Shown: one piece after another, positions 7,735 to 14,998 of the stretch
How positions within the stretch are numbered: position 1 is the stretch's first letter
How the letters are laid out: each line of letters begins with the position of its first letter
From: an uncultured Clostridia bacterium
GTDB lineage: Bacteria > Bacillota > Clostridia > HGM11514
Assembly: GCA_934489915.1 (NCBI GenBank)
Contig: CAKSSZ010000015.1
Location: forward strand, 1-15,201
Direction of reading: 5' to 3'
Length of the DNA: 15,201 nucleotides
Program-made: the position numbers and the translations under genes
The notes under the pieces: generated by a model
Seen by the model: only the letters and a program-made list of their open reading frames with translations
What the model was told of the DNA's origin: nothing
Databases searched by the model: none

Positions 7735-7743
7735 ATTATATCA
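7735..7743 (-). promoter_or_regulatory. Extended -10 promoter for the surface/exopolysaccharide operon
   Basis: On the minus strand the sequence reads TGATATAAT, a full extended -10 element with a perfect TATAAT (complement at 7735-7740). Directly upstream is a run of eight T. No good -35 is present at 16-18 bases, which fits an extended -10 promoter. The predicted transcript starts near 7728, leaving only about 25 bases before the TTG start of the small protein. Confidence 0.7.
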
Positions 7744-7872
7744 AAAAAAATACCGCTGGGAACGGCTTTCGTCGTAATTGGTCGATTTTGGAGCCTGATT
7801 GGTCATTTGGGAATGAGAAATTGTAATGGATCATAGCGGCGCTGGATGTTCCCGTTTGTTTTGTAAAAAAAG

Positions 7873-7911
7873 GGGTGCAGCAAAACGAAACCGTTTTGCT
7901 GCACCCTTTTT
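7873..7911. terminator. Intrinsic terminator, likely bidirectional
   Basis: A 14-bp perfect stem, GGGTGCAGCAAAAC (7873-7886) against 7893-7906, with a six-base loop. It is followed by T5 on the plus strand and by T7 on the minus strand (A-run at 7865-7871). On the minus strand it ends transcription from nadE, about 185 bases after that gene's stop codon. Confidence 0.93.
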
Positions 7912-8028
7912 GGGCGCTTTTGTTTCTTTTGTTCATTGTTTTTCATCCTTTCTGTTTTTCTGCCCGTGGGTTGATGTTAGGGATAGCACATGGGGGCAGA
8001 ACAGAAAAGAAACCGATCGAAACATAGA

Positions 8029-8068
8029 CGGCACGGAGCGTATCATTCATACGATACGCTCCGTGCCG
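8029..8068. terminator. 16-bp perfect hairpin directly after nadE
   Basis: CGGCACGGAGCGTATC (8029-8044) pairs fully with 8053-8068 around an eight-base loop. It lies 23 bases after the nadE stop codon. On the minus strand the bases that follow are only moderately T-rich and have no clean U tract, so this may be a weak terminator, a pause site or a 3'-end protecting stem, with the stronger terminator at 7873-7911 as backup. Confidence 0.65.
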
Positions 8069-8091
8069 CTTGCTGAAAGGACGGTTACAGG

Positions 8092-10032
8092 CTAATTTTT
8101 CGGCCGTAACCGTTCCAGCTCCTTGAGCCAGACGGCTGCACTGGCATCGCTGGGCATTCTCCAGTCCCCTCGGGGGGAAAGGCAGACGCTGCCCACCTTG
8201 ACCCCGTCGGGCATACAGTTCCGCTTAAATTGCTGGCTGAAAAATCTGCGGTAAAAAACATTCAGCCAATGGAGTACCGTTGTTTGAGAATATTCGTTTT
8301 CAAAAGCACGGCATGCCATGGTATAAATTTTCGCCGGGGAAAAGCCAAACCGAAGCATATAGTATAAAAAGAAGTCGTGCAGGGGATAGGGGCCTACCAG
8401 ATCCTCTGTTTTTTGCGCAATTTCCCCATCCGGCTGAGGGGGGAGCAGCTCCGGACTGATGGGCGTGTCCAGCACATCCTGCAAAATCGGTGCGGCAGAG
8501 GGGAACAGCCCCTGATCGATCACGCTTTCAATCATCCACTGTACCAGCGTTTTCGGAATGCTGACGTTTACCCCGTACATGCTCATATGATCCCCGTTGT
8601 AGGTACACCACCCCAGCGCAAGCTCGCTTAAATCGCCGGTGCCGATGACGATCGCCCCCAGGCGGTTTGCTACGTCCATCAATACCTGGGTGCGTTCCCG
8701 TGCCTGGGAATTTTCATAAGTCACATCCTGCACGGACGGGTCGTGGCCGATATCGGAAAAATGCTGCTGTACCGCCTTTTGAATGGGGACCTCCATGACG
8801 GTGACTCCCAAGGCCTGCATCAGCTGCAATGCGTTTTGATAGGTGCGGTCGGTGGTGCCGAAGCAAGGCATGGTAACCCCGCAGACGGACGAGGCGGGCA
8901 GCCCCATTTCCTTTGCGGTTTGCGCACAGACCAGCAAGGCAAGCGTAGAATCTAATCCCCCCGAAATCCCCAGCACCATTTTTCCGCCGGTGATGGCAAG
9001 CCGCTTGGAGAGACCGGCCGTCTGCATTCTGAAAATATCCCGGCAGCGGCTGCGCCGGTCGGCGGCAGCCGAAGGAACAAAGGGATGGCGGCGGAGCGGG
9101 TAGGAATGCCCGTCAGAGGTTGCCTGCTGCGGCGCCGGTACAGTGCGGCAAGGGGCGCCGTACAGCCGTGCTGTCTGGGCAAAGGTTTTCATTTTCTGAC
9201 GGTCGGTGCGGAGCTTTCCCAAATCCGTATCGGCGCACAGCAGATAGCCGCTCCGCTCATCGGGCGCAGATTCTGCCAGCAGAGAGCCGTTTTCCGCAAT
9301 CATGCCATGACCGGAAAAGGTTAGATCCGAAGTGGATTCTCCGTCCCCCGCAGAGGAAAACACATAGGTGCAGAGATTTTGGGCGGAGTGCTGCTGCACC
9401 AGACTGCGGCGGTAGTCCCGCTTGGAAATGACCTCATTGCTGGCGGACAGATTCACAATGATTTCCGCCCCCCCTAAGGCAAGCATGGTGCCGGGGGAAA
9501 GGGGTGTCCATAAATCCTCGCACAGTTCAATGCCAAAGCGGAAGACACCGGCGTCAAAGATCAGGTCGTTTCCCACCGGTACCGTTCCCTCCTGCGCCAG
9601 CCCTAAGGCTTGGGGAGACAGTTCCGTCTGAGCAAGGTCTGAGGCGGCGCAGAACCACCGCTGCTCATAAAATTCGTTATAATTGGGCAAAAAGGTTTTG
9701 GGAACCACCCCTAAAAGCCGCCCTTGACAAAGGGGAAGGGCGCAGTTATACAATTGCCCGTTGATGAGCAGGGGGGCGCCTGCGATGACAATGCCGGGGC
9801 GATCTTCCGTTTCCTTTGCAATGCGGAAAATGCTTTCCTGCACAGCCTCCTGCAGAGCGGTCTGGAAAAACAGATCTCCGCAGGTATAGCCGGTAACGCA
9901 AAGCTCGGGGAACACCAAAAGGGCAGGATCCTTCGCCCGGCGGATCAGCCGGCAAATTTCCTCTGTGTTTTTTTGCGGGTTTGCTACGGTGATGGCAGGA
10001 ACCGCAGCGCCTACATGAATCCAATCAAACAT
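8092..10032 (-). CDS. nadE: Glutamine-dependent NAD(+) synthase
   Basis: Catalyses the last step of NAD synthesis in the cytosol, amidating nicotinic acid adenine dinucleotide with ATP and ammonia taken from glutamine. The 646 residues form the usual two-domain enzyme. An N-terminal nitrilase-type glutaminase domain spans about 5-290, with the expected Glu-Lys-Cys triad at E43 (FPELCVTGY), K112 (VPKTFLPNY) and C171 (GIELCEDLW). A C-terminal ATP pyrophosphatase domain starts near 340 with the SGGLDS loop at 357-362 and has GTGDLSELALGW at 464-475. Length matches the bacterial glutamine-dependent type. ATG 10032 is preceded by AAAGG about ten bases upstream. It lies 50 bases after the beta-helix gene on the same strand, so it is probably the last gene of the recR operon. 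Nothing appears broken. Confidence 0.97.
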   Translation of the reverse strand: MFDWIHVGAAVPAITVANPQKNTEEICRLIRRAKDPALLVFPELCVTGYTCGDLFFQTALQEAVQESIFRIAKETEDRPGIVIAGAPLLINGQLYNCALPLCQGRLLGVVPKTFLPNYNEFYEQRWFCAASDLAQTELSPQALGLAQEGTVPVGNDLIFDAGVFRFGIELCEDLWTPLSPGTMLALGGAEIIVNLSASNEVISKRDYRRSLVQQHSAQNLCTYVFSSAGDGESTSDLTFSGHGMIAENGSLLAESAPDERSGYLLCADTDLGKLRTDRQKMKTFAQTARLYGAPCRTVPAPQQATSDGHSYPLRRHPFVPSAAADRRSRCRDIFRMQTAGLSKRLAITGGKMVLGISGGLDSTLALLVCAQTAKEMGLPASSVCGVTMPCFGTTDRTYQNALQLMQALGVTVMEVPIQKAVQQHFSDIGHDPSVQDVTYENSQARERTQVLMDVANRLGAIVIGTGDLSELALGWCTYNGDHMSMYGVNVSIPKTLVQWMIESVIDQGLFPSAAPILQDVLDTPISPELLPPQPDGEIAQKTEDLVGPYPLHDFFLYYMLRFGFSPAKIYTMACRAFENEYSQTTVLHWLNVFYRRFFSQQFKRNCMPDGVKVGSVCLSPRGDWRMPSDASAAVWLKELERLRPKN

Positions 10033-10082
10033 AATGCATTCGCCTTTCTGTTTTTTTCTATCCTGTTCCGTTTCGATCCTTT

Positions 10083-12662
10083 TTATTCGGTGACGGAAAT
10101 CGGCTCCAGGTTATCCGCACAGAAAACCCTCAAAATAAGCGTGGGGTCTACGGTGACGGTTATGCTCCCGCCCGCCGGAATTTGCTCTCTTTTGGTATGA
10201 AGGTCGGTCATGACCTTCCACTTTTCCATCATTCGATAGTTGGTTTGGACAATCAGCACGGACTGTGGTTGGCTGTCCCGATTTTGAATGAAAAGCTGCG
10301 AGCCGGTTTTTGCGGCGGACAAAATTTCATCTCCGTAAGGACGGGTGACGGTCACTGTGCCGGAACGCACCGTTTTCCCTGCGGTACCCTCCCGGTTCAC
10401 AGGCGTAACCGCTGCCCGCACGGCCAGCCCCCGTTCGGAGGGAGAGGGAGTGTAGGTATTGGTATGATTGCCGGGTACAGGCCAATAAGCCCCGTTCCGG
10501 TACACATACCAGGTGATTGCCGTGTCTCCTTCTTCAAAGCCTCTGCCGCAATAGGTGTAGGACAGGGTCAGGGGCTGGTTTTCTATCCCGGTTCCCTGTA
10601 GGGTCAAGTCGGTGGCATAAGGTGCTTCGTCCGGCTCCTCCTCTGTTTTTTCCAGCCCGATTTGGTCAAAGGGGATGGGCTGAAAGCCGGGCAGCTTTGT
10701 TCTGATTTCACTGGTTTCCTCTACGGTAAAGTCCAGATTTTTATAATCCCGGAAGGCAGAGGCGGAATAAACGGTGATATTATCCTTCACATCGCCGTAT
10801 TTTTTCACATTGTTTGCCAGATTCATTTCCTGCGTTTTGTAGCATACGTTATTTTGCAGCTGATTATATTTTGGCAGCTCCGGCTGATCTTCCTTGATGT
10901 TGACCAGCTTGGGATAGGTTTCCGCCCAAATGCCGGTTTGGTAGGGCATGTCGTCCAATCTTTTCCACATACTTGCGGAGGGGCTTAAATCATACCAGCC
11001 GGTTCCCCGGCTGTCTGCCACCAGGTGTTTGCTGCATTCCAGCATTAAATTATTGGAAAACACATTTTCCCGTCCCCCGCCGATGAGCGCCGGAGTGGAG
11101 ACCTTATAAAACACGTTCCCGAATACCGTGGTAGAGGAATGCAAATCGTCCAGATAGACTGCCTGCATAGCCATTTTAGTGGTGGTTTGAATGCTTTTCA
11201 TGTCATGAAAATAATTATACCGGATCACATTGCCCCGGGTGGTCCAGTTCCGTCCGGTATAGATCCCGCCGGAATCGGAGGTATCGTTGCACACATTGAA
11301 AAACTCGTTGTATTCGATGAAACAGTTGTTTCCGTTATAAATAATGGCGCTGTGGGGAGCGTCGCTGAATTCGTTGTGAGTGATGGTAAACCCGCAGCCG
11401 TCCGCCTGGATAGCGGGTACATAGGTTCTCTGGTATTGTGAAAAGGTTTGCACCCGTGTTCCGGTGACAAAGCAGCCGGAATTTGTTAAGGTTTTTCGGT
11501 TGCCGCAGTCCTGAAAGTAGATGCCCCGGGAGCTGAGGTTGTGAAAATAAGAGTTTTTTACGCCGCTGTCGGTGCACTGACTAAATCTTACGGCTGTGTC
11601 GCCGATGGACTTGAGCTCACACCCCTCCACAGTAATACCGCTGGATTTTTCCGCATAGATGCCAAGAGAGGTCGTTCCCTCCAGCTTTAAATTCCGCAGC
11701 GTAATGCCCGAGGTACTGCTGATGCGGAAAAAGAGGTTGGAATAAGCGGTATAGGTAATGGTATCCTGCGGCGTCATCCCCTCCGGTGGGATCAGATACA
11801 TGATTTTAGTGTCCGGGTCAACATAGTATTCCCCCGGTGCGTCCAGCTCCTCCAGCAGGTTGAAAAAGCGGATCCGGCGGTTGGATTTTGCCGGATAATT
11901 GGGCGTTACATAGGTGGTCATGACTCCCTCCTCCGTGATGGAGGAGACCGGTGTGTTGGCGTCTGCCCAGTCGTGGCGCAAAAAGCTAAGCGCCCAGATG
12001 TTTTCTGCCTGTTTCCATTGCTTCCATCGGTCGGATTTTACGGTAATGGTGCAGGGGTTGATCCTTCTCCCCTGATAGCCGTCCCCGGTGGAGCCGTCGG
12101 TCAGCACCCGGTCGGAATAGACATAGCCCCGGTTGGGGTATTCAGCCAGAATCAAAGGAGTATCTCCTGCGGTGAGCAGAGAAGGAAAGCAAGTGTCCCA
12201 TATGCCAAACCCGGCATATTTGGGGGACGAGTAGCTTGTAATTCCCAGCTTGGTCAGATCGGTAGAAACGACCTTTTCTTTCCCTGTCTGTTCTACGATC
12301 CGATCCAGCACGGCAGAATCCGTCACCGGTTCAAAAGCACTGAAGGGAATGTCCTGCGCACCGGTTAAGGTGACCTGCTCTCCGGGGTAGGCGGTGACGG
12401 TCAGGTTCCGATGACGGGCATTTAAGTAAATGGCAGAGGTCATGGAATAACGCCCCTCCCGCAGTTTAATCACGGCATTTTGTTTCCCTGCCGCTGCGGA
12501 AACTGCCTTGTTTAAGGTAGCAAAGGGGGCGTCAAAGGAGCCGTTGTTGGTATCCGAACCGGTGGTTGCCACATAAAAAACGGTGTAGCTGTCTGCGGCG
12601 AATGCCGGAATACACGGCAGCAACAGCAAAGACAGCAGCAGAGCAAAAAACTTTTTCATCAT
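10083..12662 (-). CDS. Secreted right-handed beta-helix protein, GH141-like layout
   Basis: Probable extracellular or envelope protein of 859 residues that acts on or binds polysaccharide; the substrate is unknown. Residues 1-22 are a clear signal peptide (MMKKFF, Leu-rich core, AFA-A cleavage). A DUF1565-like start follows (YVATTGSDTNNGS..APFATL, 30-50). A beta-helix of repeated N-x-(I/V/F)-x-x-N rungs runs at about 310-550, with SGGIYTGRNWTTRGNVIRYN (464-483) and VYLDDL (502-507). This order resembles GH141-type proteins, but catalytic residues cannot be confirmed by eye. Residues about 680-775 look like an Ig-like module and 780-859 a small beta-rich end module. No cell-wall anchor is visible. 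AGGAG stands seven bases before ATG 12662 and four before ATG 12665; an upstream in-frame ATG at 12704 would overlap comM and lacks a signal peptide start. The gene begins 22 bases after comM. Confidence 0.82.
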   Translation of the reverse strand: MMKKFFALLLSLLLLPCIPAFAADSYTVFYVATTGSDTNNGSFDAPFATLNKAVSAAAGKQNAVIKLREGRYSMTSAIYLNARHRNLTVTAYPGEQVTLTGAQDIPFSAFEPVTDSAVLDRIVEQTGKEKVVSTDLTKLGITSYSSPKYAGFGIWDTCFPSLLTAGDTPLILAEYPNRGYVYSDRVLTDGSTGDGYQGRRINPCTITVKSDRWKQWKQAENIWALSFLRHDWADANTPVSSITEEGVMTTYVTPNYPAKSNRRIRFFNLLEELDAPGEYYVDPDTKIMYLIPPEGMTPQDTITYTAYSNLFFRISSTSGITLRNLKLEGTTSLGIYAEKSSGITVEGCELKSIGDTAVRFSQCTDSGVKNSYFHNLSSRGIYFQDCGNRKTLTNSGCFVTGTRVQTFSQYQRTYVPAIQADGCGFTITHNEFSDAPHSAIIYNGNNCFIEYNEFFNVCNDTSDSGGIYTGRNWTTRGNVIRYNYFHDMKSIQTTTKMAMQAVYLDDLHSSTTVFGNVFYKVSTPALIGGGRENVFSNNLMLECSKHLVADSRGTGWYDLSPSASMWKRLDDMPYQTGIWAETYPKLVNIKEDQPELPKYNQLQNNVCYKTQEMNLANNVKKYGDVKDNITVYSASAFRDYKNLDFTVEETSEIRTKLPGFQPIPFDQIGLEKTEEEPDEAPYATDLTLQGTGIENQPLTLSYTYCGRGFEEGDTAITWYVYRNGAYWPVPGNHTNTYTPSPSERGLAVRAAVTPVNREGTAGKTVRSGTVTVTRPYGDEILSAAKTGSQLFIQNRDSQPQSVLIVQTNYRMMEKWKVMTDLHTKREQIPAGGSITVTVDPTLILRVFCADNLEPISVTE

Positions 12663-12684
12663 CATATTTCTCCTATGTGTTGGT

Positions 12685-14214
12685 TTAGTATTGTTCCCGG
12701 TCAAAGGAACGAAAGGCGATTGCCTGCATCAAATGATCGCTGGTAATTTGTTCGGAATCCTGCAGATCTGCAATGGTACGGGCGACCTTTAAGATGCGGC
12801 TGTAGCCCCGGGCACTCATGCCCAATTTGTCAAAGGCTGTTTGCAGCAGCTGTGAGGCGGCAGCGTCCAGCGGGCAATATTTTTCCAGCATGGGCGCAGT
12901 CAGCTGGGAATTGGAAAAGATGCCGTCTGCCCGATACCGTTCCAGCTGCTTTCGCCGGGCGGCATTGACCCGTGCGCGGATATCTGCGGAGCGTTCCCCC
13001 GGGGCGGCCTCCCGCAGCTCGTCATATTGCACTGCCGCAACCCGGATATGTAAGTCAATCCGATCCAGCATGGGACCGCTGATTTTGGAAAAATAATTTT
13101 TGATTTGGGTAGGCGTGCAGGTGCAGGGGTGCTTCGGATCCTGATAATGCCCGCATTTACAAGGGTTCATGGAGGCAATCAGCATAGTATTGCAAGGGTA
13201 AGAAACACTCTGGTTGACCCGGGAGATGGTAACAACCCCGTCCTCTAAGGGCTGGCGCATGACCTCAATGGCACGGCGCTCAAACTCCGGAAATTCGTCC
13301 AAAAACAGTACCCCGTGATGCGCCAGGCTCAGCTCCCCGGGCTTGGGGATCGTTCCCCCGCCCACCAAACGGATGGCAGAGGAGGTGTGATGGGGGTGGC
13401 GGAAGGGGCGTTTGGTCAGCAGCGGTGTGTCCGGAGACAGCTCTCCCGCTACGGAATGGATTTTGGTGACCTCTAACGCTTCCTTTAGAGTCAGATCCGG
13501 CAAAATGGAAGGGAGCCGCTGTGCCAGCATGGTTTTCCCGGAACCGGGAGGGCCGATCATCAGGCAGTTATGGCCGCCTGCCGCCGCAATTTCCAATGCG
13601 TATTTTGCTGTTTGCTGCCCCTTTACATCCGCAAAATCCAGGCCGTCTGCCTGCCCGGCAGCAAACAGGGTGTGACCGGTAGAGGGAACCGGCTCCAGCG
13701 GTTGGGTGCCGTTCAAATGCTGCAATACCTGGGCTAAGGTTTGCGCCGCCAGCACAGAAACCCCTTCGATTACCGCAGCCTCTGCGGCATTTTCTTTGGG
13801 GACGACCACATACTGCTTCCCGGTGCGCCGTGCAAAATCGGAGATGGACAGACACCCGTTAATGCTGTGCAGCTCGCCGTTTAGGGAAAGCTCTCCGGAG
13901 AAGACATAATCGTTTAGCGTCTGACAGCTGATTTGTTCCGAAGCCAGCAGAATTCCGATGGCGATGGGCAGGTCGTAGGCGGCTCCCGCCTTTTTAATAT
14001 CAGCCGGAGCCAAATTCACCGTAATGCGCTTGGACGGGAATTCCAGCCCGGTATTTTTAATGGCGGCTCGCACCCGTTCCCGGGATTCCTTCACGGCTGC
14101 GTCCGGCAGGCCGACAATATCAAAGGAAGGGATCCCGCGGGAAATATCAACTTCTACGGTCACCGGGTAGCCGTCAATGCCGATCAGGCCGCAGGAATGT
14201 AATGCTGCAATCAT
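12685..14214 (-). CDS. comM: YifB/ComM-family AAA+ ATPase (Mg-chelatase-like)
   Basis: ComM in naturally competent bacteria is a hexameric helicase that promotes branch migration during integration of incoming DNA; in other bacteria the role of this family is less clear. The 509 residues match full family length. The N-terminal ChlI-like domain (1-170) starts with GIDGYPVTVEVDISRG and includes VGLPDAAVKESRERVRAA. The ATPase core has Walker A GPPGSGKT at 221-228, HPHHTSS at 273-279 and Walker B VLFLDE at 302-307. It is followed by a Cys cluster, C352, C354, C364 and C366, that could bind metal. The C-terminal domain has the conserved SARGYSRILKVARTIADL stretch at 467-484. An AAAGGGA ribosome site precedes ATG 14214. 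The start is 12 bases after the recR stop codon, implying one transcript. Confidence 0.96.
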   Translation of the reverse strand: MIAALHSCGLIGIDGYPVTVEVDISRGIPSFDIVGLPDAAVKESRERVRAAIKNTGLEFPSKRITVNLAPADIKKAGAAYDLPIAIGILLASEQISCQTLNDYVFSGELSLNGELHSINGCLSISDFARRTGKQYVVVPKENAAEAAVIEGVSVLAAQTLAQVLQHLNGTQPLEPVPSTGHTLFAAGQADGLDFADVKGQQTAKYALEIAAAGGHNCLMIGPPGSGKTMLAQRLPSILPDLTLKEALEVTKIHSVAGELSPDTPLLTKRPFRHPHHTSSAIRLVGGGTIPKPGELSLAHHGVLFLDEFPEFERRAIEVMRQPLEDGVVTISRVNQSVSYPCNTMLIASMNPCKCGHYQDPKHPCTCTPTQIKNYFSKISGPMLDRIDLHIRVAAVQYDELREAAPGERSADIRARVNAARRKQLERYRADGIFSNSQLTAPMLEKYCPLDAAASQLLQTAFDKLGMSARGYSRILKVARTIADLQDSEQITSDHLMQAIAFRSFDREQY

Positions 14215-14226
14215 AGTGTTCCCTTT

Positions 14227-14826
14227 CTATAATTCTCTCCGGCCTTCCAATGCTTTTGCCAGAGTGATTTCATCAGTATATTCCAGATCGCCCCCCATGG
14301 GGATCCCGTGGGCGATCCGGGTGATTTTAATGGGGAAGGGCTTCAGGAGACGGGCCAAATACATTGCCGTTGCCTCTCCTTCCACCGTGGAGTTGGTGGC
14401 AAGAATAATTTCGCTCACCTCATCGCTCCCCAGGCGGGTCACCAGCTCCTGAATCCGAATATCCCCCGGGCCGATTCCGTCCATGGGGGAAAGGGCGCCG
14501 TGCAGGACATGGTACACCCCGTTGTACTCCCGGGTGCGCTCCATGGCAATCACGTCCTTGGGGGACTCCACCACGCAGATGGTACCGTGATCCCGTTTGG
14601 GATTTTGGCAGATGCGGCAGGTTTCATGCTCGGTTAAATCCTGACAGACCGAGCAGGTGTGCACCTTATCCCGTGCTTCCCGAATGGCGTCCGCAAAGGA
14701 AAGGGCGGCGTCTTTGGGAATGTTCAGCATGTAATAGGCCAGCCGCTGGGCTGTTTTGCTGCCGATTCCGGGCAGCTTTTCAAATTCTTCAATCAATCGC
14801 GCCACCGGCGCAGCAAAAAAGTTCAT
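14227..14826 (-). CDS. recR: Recombination mediator RecR
   Basis: Acts with RecF and RecO to load RecA on single-stranded DNA gaps during recombinational repair. The 199 residues are the usual length. Order of parts: an N-terminal helix-hairpin-helix region with LPGIGSKTAQRLA (18-30), a four-Cys zinc site at C58, C61, C70 and C73, a Toprim domain starting with CVVESPKD (84-91), and the family signature LHGALSPMDGIGP (108-120). GGAGG lies eight bases before ATG 14826. A consensus promoter lies directly upstream, and recR heads the leftward operon. In many Firmicutes recR follows dnaX and ybaB; here it instead starts its own unit divergent from lexA. Confidence 0.98.
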   Translation of the reverse strand: MNFFAAPVARLIEEFEKLPGIGSKTAQRLAYYMLNIPKDAALSFADAIREARDKVHTCSVCQDLTEHETCRICQNPKRDHGTICVVESPKDVIAMERTREYNGVYHVLHGALSPMDGIGPGDIRIQELVTRLGSDEVSEIILATNSTVEGEATAMYLARLLKPFPIKITRIAHGIPMGGDLEYTDEITLAKALEGRREL

Positions 14827-14847
14827 AAGCGTTCCTCCACAGTGTTA

Positions 14848-14876
14848 ATTGTACACTAAAAAGCCGTCTTTGTCAA
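14848..14876 (-). promoter_or_regulatory. Sigma-A-type promoter for recR operon
   Basis: Minus-strand TTGACA (complement at 14871-14876) and TACAAT (complement at 14848-14853) are separated by 17 bases. The predicted transcript start is near 14841, only a few bases before the GGAGG site of recR. The LexA box lies 28 bases upstream of the -35, so strong SOS control of recR is not expected from this site alone. Confidence 0.88.
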
Positions 14877-14903
14877 CCGACCAAAACATTTTTTCAAGAA
14901 ATA

Positions 14904-14917
14904 CGAACAATAGTTTG
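14904..14917. promoter_or_regulatory. LexA (SOS) box
   Basis: CGAACAATAGTTTG matches the Gram-positive LexA operator form CGAAC-N4-GTTYG: an exact left half and a right half with the allowed T. The central four bases depart from the usual RNRY. It overlaps the first bases of the lexA -35 element, so bound LexA would block polymerase, the expected autorepression layout. Confidence 0.82.
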
Positions 14918-14943
14918 ACATTTGGAAAAAAGTGTGTTATACT
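14915..14943 (+). promoter_or_regulatory. Sigma-A-type promoter for lexA
   Basis: TTGACA at 14915-14920 and TATACT at 14938-14943 with exactly 17 bases between. The predicted transcript start is near 14950, leaving a leader of about 49 bases before the GTG start of lexA. Confidence 0.9.
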
Positions 14944-14950
14944 AGGAATA

Positions 14951-14971
14951 GCCAAGAAAATTTCTTTTGGC
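14951..14971. other. Imperfect inverted repeat at the start of the lexA leader
   Basis: GCCAA at 14951-14955 pairs with TTGGC at 14967-14971, with partly complementary A/T-rich bases inside (GAAA against TTTC). It lies at or just after the predicted lexA transcript start. It could be a short 5' stem or a protein site; with this length and A/T content, chance is also plausible. Confidence 0.35.
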
Positions 14972-14998
14972 GAAACAATACGAAATGGAGGCGGAAGT

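Larger units (their letters stand above)
7704..8091. other. Intergenic region between nadE and the surface operon
   Basis: No convincing gene lies in these 388 bases. Read on the minus strand they contain a 16-bp perfect hairpin (8029-8068), an imperfect inverted repeat (7950-7965 against 7994-8006), a canonical terminator (7873-7911), then the extended -10 promoter (7735-7743) and a ribosome site for the small protein gene. Short open frames exist, including one from ATG 7936 on the minus strand, but it runs through the terminator stem and has no protein-like character. Confidence 0.7.

Noticed and set aside
7736..7936. Possible 66-codon leader peptide on the minus strand (ATG 7936)
   Set aside because: It runs through the intrinsic terminator stem and into the promoter of the next operon, and its composition is not protein-like. 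An attenuator role would need a promoter between 7936 and 8091, and I see none.
8377..10200. Many plus-strand open frames opposite nadE
   Set aside because: They are antisense to a well-supported enzyme, mutually overlapping, and rich in Arg/Gly/Pro as expected for shadows of GC-rich codons.
12666..12704. Longer start for the beta-helix protein (ATG 12704)
   Set aside because: It would overlap the end of comM, add 13-14 polar residues before a clear signal peptide, and ignore the AGGAG just before the ATG cluster at 12659-12665.
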